The notes under the pieces are model-generated. The model ran no database searches. It was not told where the DNA came from and was given only the letters and a program-made list of their open reading frames with translations. A stretch of 64,000 nucleotides of DNA from Sipunculus nudus (taxonomy: Eukaryota; Annelida; Sipuncula; Golfingiida; Sipunculidae), in contig CM049315.1 of NCBI GenBank assembly GCA_026874595.1, forward strand, positions 75,342,401-75,406,400, read 5' to 3'. A program made the translations under genes and the position numbers. Positions within the stretch are counted from its first letter, which is position 1. Each line of letters starts with the position of its first letter. This document shows, piece by piece, positions 1 through 10,800 of the stretch.

Positions 1-520
1 TATGAGAGTGACCTTGACCTTGAATATTCCCATATTTGGTGAAAAACATAAAATCATGAATATCTTAAAAAGGGCCACTTGACAGCACTGTGAGCATTAT
101 AAGTCAAAAACTAATGGACAGATTTCTTTTATATTATGTATATACATAGATTTGGATTATGGGATGAGATATATTTAAATTTGGGTCCTGACCTTGCATA
201 TGAGAGTGGACTTGACTTTAAATATTGCCATATATGGTAAAAATCACCAACAATCATGAAAATCTCGAGTGAACCAGGGGGATTGCTTCAGCTAGTGGTC
301 TGCACATGGTGTTGCATCATGTTTTGCCCAAACATCAGCAGTTCTGGGCCATGGTCAGATTCTATAAATAGATATGATGGTCAGTGATAAATGAATTAGT
401 GCACTGGGTGTACCACAGTCACAACTGGATCATTTTCCTTTGAGAGTGGTCTTGACCTTTGGACGAAGACTATTTAAAATGGCTCATGAATGTTGCCTAT
501 ATGGGACTTGACAGTATTGT
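1..520. repeat. Degenerate GACCTTGACCTT repeat in NUP98 intron
   Basis: Three copies of a motif like GAGAGTGACCTTGACCTTGA followed by ATATTGCCATAT and a statement-like AT-rich tail (about 10, 205 and 445). Related to the GTGACCTTGACCTTTGACC repeats at 30.1-31.2 kb. The rest of 520-1730 shows nothing recognisable. Confidence 0.5.
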
Positions 521-1730
521 CAGCATTATAAAATAAAAATTAAAAAGTTGTTGGATAGTGTTGTCATGTGCTGGAAACTAATTGGCAGATATCTTTCATA
601 TTATGCATATAGATAGATATGGGTAATGTGATGAGTCATTTGCTGGGAACTGCATGGTGGCACCCCCTACTCTATTTTCTTGTTTTTCCATAGTTTATGC
701 TATTGATAAGGAACAAATGACAATTTTTATGACAATATAACAATTTATTACAAAGAACAAAATATGATGTGAAACAAAATATAACAGATATTATTATTTC
801 ATTCTCATTATCATATCTCTCCATCTCTCTGAAATCCTGTCTATCCTTCTCTTTCTCTTTCTTTCTGCTTTACTCTATATTATTCTCAAACAAGTTACTC
901 CAAACATACATATACAACTCAATACATCATTAAATATATACTTCTATTTATACATAACCTTTTACATAACAATTGCCTTCACTTAAAATATTCCTATATT
1001 TTGTACAAATGTTTCTCACATTCATTGCTAAAATACAAATACATCACATTATATCAACAAAATACCACAAAACCTCATTTGTCTGACGATACTATGGCAC
1101 CAGCGGTGCCAAGAAATGTCTAGTTTGACTTCTGCAATAATGACCAGTTTAATGATGTTGGATCAAGATGACCCAAAAAAACTTTCTTTTTCAGAATGAC
1201 ATACTGTAGCCCGGCATTAAGTCTTAAGACTGAGTTTTTAAGTCAATAATTTTGTTTTCATTGTCTATACATTAATTTAAAATTATTCATGAATATTTCA
1301 TTAAAAATTACATTTCATCATGCTTTTCTTTTTCACAAAGTTTATGATATAAGATATAGTCCATAGAAACATAAATTCCTCAGTCTCTATACTACAAAAA
1401 ATCTCATTCTGTATATATGGATTAAACTCAGCAATGTTTCACCCAATGCAACTAAAACACACCAGCTTAAAAAATGTGTTAAATTTGGCCTTCACATTCA
1501 TTAGGAGAATTTGGAGCAAAAAAACATTAAAGCTAATTAGACATTCTTTGTAGAATAGTCATCTCATTATCCAGCATATGTGGTTCCTTTGTGCTCAGTG
1601 TCACAGAGAGACACCTGGTGGGGATAATCTATATCAAATATTCTGGTCACATCAAATTTCACTACCATTCCCACAGAGTTGTGTGACCATGTAACTGAAT
1701 GAGAAGTGTAATCATTAATAATATTTGTAG

Positions 1731-1864
1731 AGGTAGAGATGAGACATACATCACTGCTGCATGGTATCAGTGCCCAACAAGCCTTAGACAAGTCTCCGTA
1801 CCAGGTCTCTTTGGAAAAGGTTGACGGCAAAATGTTTGTGGAGGATACAGATTCCAGTCTACAG
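1731..1864 (+). CDS. NUP98: NUP98 exon (1st in window)
   Basis: Codes LDKSPYQVSLEKVDGK, aligning with the Nup96 stretch ESPFKVHLEK. The donor CAG|GTAATG at 1865 is clear and leaves phase 0. The acceptor ATTTGTAG|AG at 1730 is the only AG that keeps the frame open (a stop lies upstream at 1705-1707), but its pyrimidine tract is poor, so the 5' edge is tentative. Confidence 0.65.
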
Positions 1865-4800
1865 GTAATGATATTATCCAATTTTCTGATTTTGTGTAGT
1901 TGATCATGACTTCTTTTGTTATTGTAATTCTTTAAGATGGGATTCCATTAAAAATGTAAATTGACTTATTTTTGCGAAATTATTAACTTTGTATGCAACA
2001 TGTCCTGTCCTAAGCTTAATTGAATAATCATTATTAGATTATAGTTAGGGAGAGGCTTTAATGATTATGCATCAGTCAACCAACGAACTTATACAGCATT
2101 AGAGTAGTATTAGAGGCCCATTCACCAATCTGACCTTTATAAACTAAAGGTAATTCCTAGAATTTTCTCTAGAAAATCAGACTCATGTTAGTATTCTGGG
2201 TTGAAAAACAAAAATTTTGCGCTCACCATGAAAAATTTGAAGAAAATCCATTTTACTACAGAAACAATTTAAAAAAGAATATTCAAATGTGAGCAATCTT
2301 AAGTCGATAGAATTTCTCAGTGTCAGGATTCAGCTGAGTTTCATGACCCCTGGGTCACTTGTCTTGTCTAATTTAACCATATCTAAGTATCTGAGGGATT
2401 TTATTACTGATCATAATTTAAACAGCTATGGTACATCATAAATGATAAAACCAAGCCAATGAGAACACTTGTTCAATATTCATTTTCTTCAGTATAAGAT
2501 CATATAACCTAGGATAAACTTCACCTCTTTCCAGGCTATGACAGAGGGCTTGTTACAGATTGCTCTCGACAACAGTTATTCTACAGAAGAGGATGGCTGC
2601 CCTCTCTTCGTCCCTAAACCTGGTGTGGATGCACTTCACAAATACGCTGAACTCTCACAAGAACAGCTACAGAAAATAGGTGAGCAGTGCCCGCACTTTA
2701 AACGGTACAGCTAGTAACTTGTTAACTGTTGGGGTCTATTGGTATTCCAGAATCCTGATCAGGATGTTGTGGATACATTATTCAACTGTGGCATGTCTTC
2801 TGTATCATTCATCCTATCATCTGTGATTTTGAGATCATGTTTATACTTTTAATTTGATTTTAAAAGTATTATTGATAGCATTTAAAGTATTGATGTAATT
2901 AACAGTAATTATATCAGATGTTAGGTTTTTTCAGGCACCTTTTTCATAAATCATTTTGGCAGGAGAATGTTTACCTTTTTTTTAGACAAAATTTTTAAAA
3001 ATTTTATTTTCTTGATAGAAATTTCTGAGCAGCTTGATTTGTTAAATTATAATTGTAAATCCAAATAGAATATTTATGGGGGGGGGGGGGTGTTTATTCA
3101 CATGTGTATCAAAATTTATCATGGTTAATGTACAATACTTGCGAGTCTTTATTTATTCTACTTAAAGGTTCTTATCTTTCATTAATGTCTATCTATACTT
3201 TTAGCTTGGGGACTTTGAACTCTCAGGCATAATCTGTTAGGTCTGATTTGTAAAGGTTTTAAAATGTTTTCATTTATTAACATAGTATGAAGATTGATAC
3301 TGTATTTGTTTGCAGGAGATCTCCCTGACGACAATCCTGTACACCATGCTGATGCTGTCTGGTCCCTGGCAACAGCGCTGTGGGGCAGACTGGAAGGCAG
3401 CCAGTCTCAAGGTGTGCGCCAGCTTCTGTCACTGCCTCATGATTCTTTAATTGGCCTATCCATAAACTCTATATGACCTTAATCGCATATTCAATCAATG
3501 AATAATCATAAGCATTGGACTAACGAGCAACCATTCAGGTGACCTTAAACACTGAAAAGCGTCAATCATTGGACAAAAACAAATTTTTTCATAATTTGAC
3601 AGAACGCAAGTAGACTGTACCAGTAGGCAGTACCCAGGTCGGCATGTTTTCCGGGATATGATTTTATACAAAGGAGACAGTTTAAAAAATTCTAGGCTAT
3701 AGGCTGCAGGAGCCATTCCTCTGACTACCGAATAAATAATAATGTCTTACCTGGCATGTAATTCATATGAGACAAATAATCCAAAATATTGCAAAACAAT
3801 TCACAATGACTGCGATATGAGGAAGGCGATACCAGTTGATGAATTCAGTCAATACGACGTGATGCCTCATCGACCTTTGTGACGTCATTATTATATTGTA
3901 AGAAGCTCTCGCTACCATGGGCATGGAAGACCTTCTGTGTAGGAGCGTTTTTGGGGTCTCATTGTAATAATTAGGTTAGAAGGATGGAGCATTTGGGCTT
4001 TGGTGGATAGGTCAATTGGTTCAGGGATGCTGTTAGCTTGATGCTTTAAATTTGATGAGGAAACTTCATTGAAACAAAATTTAAAATATCAGTTACATTT
4101 ATGATAGAGGAAAATAAAAAAAACTCCTTCCAGATACTGTCATGTAGTTTAATATTAGCCTCCAAAAAAGTGGCTTGCTGTTACTGGGTGCTTAAAATAG
4201 CCTAATGTTAAAAATAAAATAACAAATTAAAATATTAAAATTTCACATGAAAATGAATGAAAATTTAAAATATATGTATACCATGAGAAAGAACACTTTA
4301 CCCGGTTTAAAATAATGTAAAGTTTATAGGTTGTGGTCTCATTGTTTGAGTGATTTTAGACATATAGGTTTGCCCCAGTGATGCTACCTTAATGCCTTTG
4401 TAGATTAAACAGCATTTAAATTTGTTTTAGCAGATGACAATGAGTTGAGCTACCACAGTGTGATGTCCAGGCGGGAGGCCTTGTCAAGATGGCTGACCAG
4501 TACATCACAATCTACAGTCAATAAAGAAGTGGAACAGGCTAAATTCCAGGTTTGCAGTTGTGATATCACTCATATTTATTGGTCTTTCTCAATGAAATTT
4601 ATCGGTGCTTATGGCTCTGTGTCTTCTTTAGAGGATATGCATTACTAATTGTTTGTAGGTGATTTATTACATTAATAAATCAGTGTATTGTATTGCCACA
4701 AGTGTCAGTGATGCATAAACCTGTGGATAAAATGTAGCTATTTACTAAATAAACATTTCACAGAAAAACTCATTGTGACCTAAGATATAAATCTAGCTTT

Positions 4801-7800
4801 TATGTATGACTTTGAAATAATATAAGATAACTAAGTGAAAATCTTAGCCAGGTTTATGTTTTGAAAGGAATAAAAATCAAACTAGAAATCTGTATTCAAA
4901 GGAAAGCAAGCCTCCACCATATTAGGGTTCTTTAATGTGGGGTGCTCTCCAACCCTTATTGAATTGATTAATTTGTGCCATATTCCCAGGTTCATTTGTG
5001 TATAAGACTGTACATTCATGAATATTCCTTGATGACGTTCCATAATCAGCATCATATGCTGGATCCACACCAAAATCTTGTAAATTCTTCATTGGTCCAT
5101 TTAAAAAATGTCCTGAAAATTTCATGAGATTCAGTTTATGTTTATCACACAAACACATACAAATGGGGTTGGACACATACCAACCTGCTAGAGACAACTC
5201 AGTGAAAACCTTAGCCAGATGTGTACTTTGAAATGAATAAAAACTCTGATAAGGTTCTCCTGATTAAACTAGTAGTTTCATATTTGTCTTGACTTTCAGT
5301 TATTCAGTGTTTCATGAGGGGTCCATTTTTTTGTGAATTCACCATGATGATGTAACTTGCAATGTCAGTGTATCCATTATTATATGAATTTTTTTATTTC
5401 AAAATGAGAAGGTGCGGACATATTTGTTCAAGTTTTCAGATAAATAACATATCTAATTATGTTTATTATATCGGCCCTTGATTTCAAAGTAATATAAAAC
5501 ATCTCTTAATTTTAATATCAATCAGTTGACTTCTGTCGTCAGGTGCTTCAAGTATAGATAATGTGCATGAGGTGTCAGTGAGGCTAAAAATATAAATTAC
5601 TAGTGTATGAAGGTTTTATATTTTCTATAATAATTTTCATTATGCGGATATTGCAAATTTGAAACCCTTGCAAACAAAAACCTAAGGACATCAAACCTTG
5701 TGCTCTCATTACCTGAGATTGTCTGTTGTATCAGATTTTGTGCTGCTCATTGTTACATTGATATTTTGCAGGGAGATGACCACATTCCAGCTGTGTTTAG
5801 CCTGCTGACTGGCCGTCATGTAGCAGAGGCGTGTACGTTAGCACAGCAGTCTGGCGACCATCGACTGGCCCTGCTGATGAGTCAGGCTGCTGGAAGTGGA
5901 TGTGGCCGACAACAGCTCAGCCATCAGCTAAACAGCTGGGGGTCAAGAAAGGTTAGTGATAGGCAACAAGCTTACTGGTGAATAAATGGAATGGTACTAT
6001 TAATATAGAAACATCTATATCTTATATGCATAAATCCCTTATATGTTTTGTATTAGTCTTATATTAAGCTTTATGACTGCAGTTGGGTTTTGAGTATGTA
6101 TATACCATGCAAGTATGGTGTTCTTAAAGTGTTTTGAGTAGTTTTTGCATTTTTTTAAGATAACCTCACATATCAGACATTGAATTTAAATTTTAACAAC
6201 AGAAGCTGCATTTTGCATTCTGTGATGCACAGTCCACTTGTAGTTTTTATATGCCTGTCTGTGACAAGACGTTTTATGGTTTACCCACAGTCTGTCACCA
6301 CAATAACTTACAAGGGATCTGATGGATTTTCACAAAACTCACCATAACTACTTACCAGCAGATTATCTCACCCAGGCTCAGTTATAGGAAAAAAATCTAT
6401 GCATACATTATGAGGTCAGATGTCACCAGGCTACTTTTTAGTGCTGCTGCGATAACTGACCAGGAATATAATGGATTTTGATGAAACTTGTTATAAATAT
6501 TTAGCTATAATAATATATTATAATATTTATAATAAATATTAAGCACCTGTATTAAATTCTTGGCCAAAGTTATGCATATTTAATGTGGTCAGAGCTCACA
6601 AGATATAGGACAAGCGTATTATTCACCCTAGTGGTGCCCTTGTTTTATGATAAATTAATTAAATAATATGACCAAAATATTTAAAGAATCATCCAAGATT
6701 ACTTGACATGGAATTTGTCTACTCTAGATATTGTTGAGATAGAAATTACATGTTTTTTTCAAAAACAGATTGTTCAGTGTCCTACATTTTGATTGTGCTT
6801 AATAAGTGCTTCTTTCTTTTCAGACTGACCAGTTCATTGCTGCTGAGCGTTTAAAGATCTTCTCACTACTGTCAGGCAGTATGGTCTGGCGGGGAAGCAA
6901 ACAGGAAATCAACGTTTGTCAGGACCTAGACTGGAAAAGATGCCTTGCCCTTCATTTATGGTAAAGTCTGTCTTATTAACATCAGCAAAGTTTTAAGTTG
7001 GTGGTGTATCCAACAAATTGTAATGATATATTGAAACTAAATGACCTTCTGAGAATATCATGTTTGTCAACTGATCATTGCAGTATGTAAATAGTGACCT
7101 CATAAGCTGAAATTAAACAAATGATAAATCCATGAATATTATATTTTGTCAAATAAAAAATTGCTTATTTAATTGAGCTTATGCGTTGACACGTAGTTCA
7201 TGCTTTCAACATCCAGCTGAATCTGTTAAAAAGATAATTGACAAATGGCTACCTAATGTGAAAATAATGGACTTCAAAAAGGTTATAATCAGTGGTGTTT
7301 TGTACTTTCTTCAGGTACCACTGTCCACCCAGCGCTACGATACCTGATGCTTTGGCAGCGTATGATAAAGCGTTTAGGGATGATGGGTACGCAGCTCCAC
7401 CTCTACCTCCGTACCTTGAGAAAAACTCTGCCTTATGTGAGGAGATGCATAACGAGTTCAAGAAGTATGACATGTGTTATCACCTGCTGAAGCTGTACTC
7501 TGAGCGCTCCTACAGGATGGAGCACACGCTGGCGCCATCTGCCTCAACGCCAAACCCGTTAGATGCCAAACTCAGGTTTGTTCCGTTAGATATTAGTCAT
7601 GTCCTGATCTAGCAGTGCCACCAACAGGTGATTGTGGAACTAAAAACATGCAGATCATTCATAGAATGTTAAATTAGTTAAATTAATTGTTTCTTGTTAG
7701 ATATCTCTCTTCTTGATATATAAACATATTCTTAATGTAACACGCAGACATGTAATCATATGGAATTGTATTGCCTTTGACTTTAACGTTTTATCTATAA

Positions 7801-10800
7801 AAAAGTGACGGTTGTCAGCACAGAAAAGTACTCAATTTTACAGCAACAAAAAACAATAAGAAATTGTTATTATGTGCTGGCGATATAACATCAAGTTTGT
7901 AATGGACAAAGAATCTCAGTAACATTTCAACACACACACTCAATTGAGTTTATAGAAGTACCTGATTTCACAGTATTGTTACCCTCCGCAAGCGGCAGCT
8001 TTACACTGCACTCATCCCAGATCTCCTTGATCTCCTTTGCTTTAACTGCTGCTTTGTACAGCAAGATTCTTGGCCCCACGCCAGAAACCGTGTGATCAGA
8101 CAAACAAGAGTGGGTATTGCATGTTTAAAATTTGGAGCTGGATAAGTAATGCATTACCACAATCATAATTATAATTCTTCACTCTGTGCCAGCCCTGGTG
8201 GCGGAACCCAGAGAATCTTGCTGTTCAGAGCAGTGGTTAATGCCAATAAGATATGGGACGACTGCAATGTATAGCCATAGCATGAGGAGTTTACAGTATT
8301 GTGTACATGTTTCATGTGAAAATTTCCCTTTCTTTACTGTACATGTATATATTACAGTTGGCACCTGGGGCAGGTACTTCAGGCCTTAGCGTACAGCCAC
8401 CTGTCAGAGCACCACGACGCCTCTCTCTGCAGCAGCTACGCAGCTCAGCTCGAGGGGCTGGGACTGTGGCACTGGGCTGTGTTTGTAATGCTCCACATCA
8501 AAGATCCAGCAAGGTGGGTACAGGGTTCATATATTGATAAAAGTCTTGTTATTAATGAAAATTTTCATTTATAGCTCAGCTGACTATAAATCATCTGAGC
8601 TATACTGATGATACTCTGTCCATCCCTGTCCATCAGAACATTAGACTAGCACATTTTGAAACCATAAGGCCTACAAAACCAATATGACGTACAGTATATT
8701 TTCCTAAATTCTCCAACCAGGGTTCGTGTGTGAATTCTTTCATACAAGAAATTCAGGAAAAAATTATCTTGTTGTTGCACTTGAGGACTGCCTTGTTTCG
8801 AAACCACTCGTCTGTTTTGGTAATATTTAGCATAAAGATTCATCTATACATTTCATAAGTACATGTCAGGAATTAGGCCAATATTACCTCATTTTTAAAG
8901 GTTATGGACCTGAATATTAGGTACCTTAACAACACAATGAAAAATATATTTTTCTCTTTTAACTTTGTAACTGTTGAAGGTAGAGACTTTTTTAAAGGAT
9001 ACTAAATTTAGTTGTGATGTATGTATTGTATAGTTTGTATACATCAGTTGCAGTCAGCAGGGCATAAATGGTTTAGTTGTCACATACATTCTTTGTGTGG
9101 TTCTTTATATAATTATCACAGTTTATCATGTTCGTTATAATGTTATGAAAACATTCATGTTATATCTGCTTTAAATTCCATAAAAACAGGCGACGGAGCT
9201 GCATACAGGAGTTATTGTATCGTCACGTCAGTCTGTGTGAGGATGACGAACAGACCCCAGAGGAGGAGTTCCTGACAGACAAGCTCAACATACCAGCAGC
9301 GTGGATACACCAAGCAAAGGTAGGCCGAGCTTACATGAAAACAAACATCCAGGAATTGTTCTTCATATAAGGATTTCTGTATAGAGAAACCATGCCACTT
9401 AGTAAGTCTATCCAATTGATATAGATGAAAAACCATTCTAGATGATCCTGGCTTACTTTCAGTATGGTTAAATAAATTGATGGTCTCTGTGATATTTTCT
9501 GCGCTACAATAGATGTGTTTCATGAGGGCCAAACTTGTACAGTAAAGTTGTGTTGAGCAGGGCTTGCTCAAATCGCATTACCTACTTGTATCAAAGTTTC
9601 ATGCCCAAAGTTCAAAGTCAAATTATTAAATAAAACTCGCTTTCGTGGAACCTCAGATAATGTGAAAGTCCTTTCAACTTTGGTACAAGAGATGCCACCT
9701 CTACTTTTACATAGTATGCATTTCTGTTACCTTACAAAATAGGTGAATTTGGTTATGTGTATATACATAACATTCATCTCATGATGTTTTTGTATTCAGG
9801 CGGTACTAGCCCACCACAGAGGTGATCACGCTAAGGAAGCTTACCACCTGCTGCACGCTGGCAGGTGGAGCCAGTGTCATCACGTGCTGATACGTCACCT
9901 AGCAGCTGACGCTTTTATAGAGGGTAAGTCAAGCTGCTTTAATTGTTGTTATACACCGTATAAAAAATGCAAAATTTGCATAATATTGGCGACTCTCCCA
10001 AAATTAACAAGAACACCAATTGTCTTTCCTTATACCTGTGTCTACATGTTTTATGCGGATATTTTTATATTGAAATTAGACAGTATATAATGTTCTTGCT
10101 CAAGGCTGGAGCTATTCCACAGACTAAAATATATTACCTTTCACTGAATTTGTATGAGACATATAATCCAAAGCAAATCATATGCTACCAACATTTGTGA
10201 CATCTTTGTGACATCACTATTGTCTTAAAAACAGCTCTTGCAACCACAGACATTGAAAGATACCTGCGCAGGAGTTTTAGGGGGCTTATTTGCATAATTA
10301 GGTCAAAGGGGCGGAGCATAAAGGTGGTGGTGAAGTCAATTAAGTGTAAACTTTGTGCACTTCAGAGGAGTTCTCGTACTTGAACGACTTCCTGAGTGAG
10401 ATGAGTCCTCACGCTGCGGGTATCCAAGACTGGGAGACAGGAGGCAAGATTTATCACGACTTCATACAGCTTCAGAGGCAACTGGAACAGATACAAGAGG
10501 TGATACTGCAACATTGTACCTCATTTTTATTGCACTCTTTTCACGCAGACTTGCATAACAAGAAATCTGCGTTCTAAGGAATGCAAGCCTTCACCATGGT
10601 GGGAGTCCCTATTGTCGGATGCTCTCAAAGCCTTGTTTGCATTCACTCATTCAGCCCATATTCTCAGGTTTATTTGTGTATGTGACTGTACATTTGTGAA
10701 TATTCCTTGAGTGATGTTCCTAAATGTATAGAAAGATTAGATGAAATGCCTGCTTTAAAAACTGAAATGTTGACTTGGACCAAGTGACAACAAAATTCCT

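Noticed and set aside
1567-1881. 104-codon open frame on the - strand
   Set aside because: It overlaps a NUP98 exon on the + strand with a good donor and conserved residues; the - strand product resembles nothing I know.
9212-9571. 119-codon open frame on the - strand
   Set aside because: Antisense to the NUP98 exon 9190-9319 and its intron; no similarity recognised.
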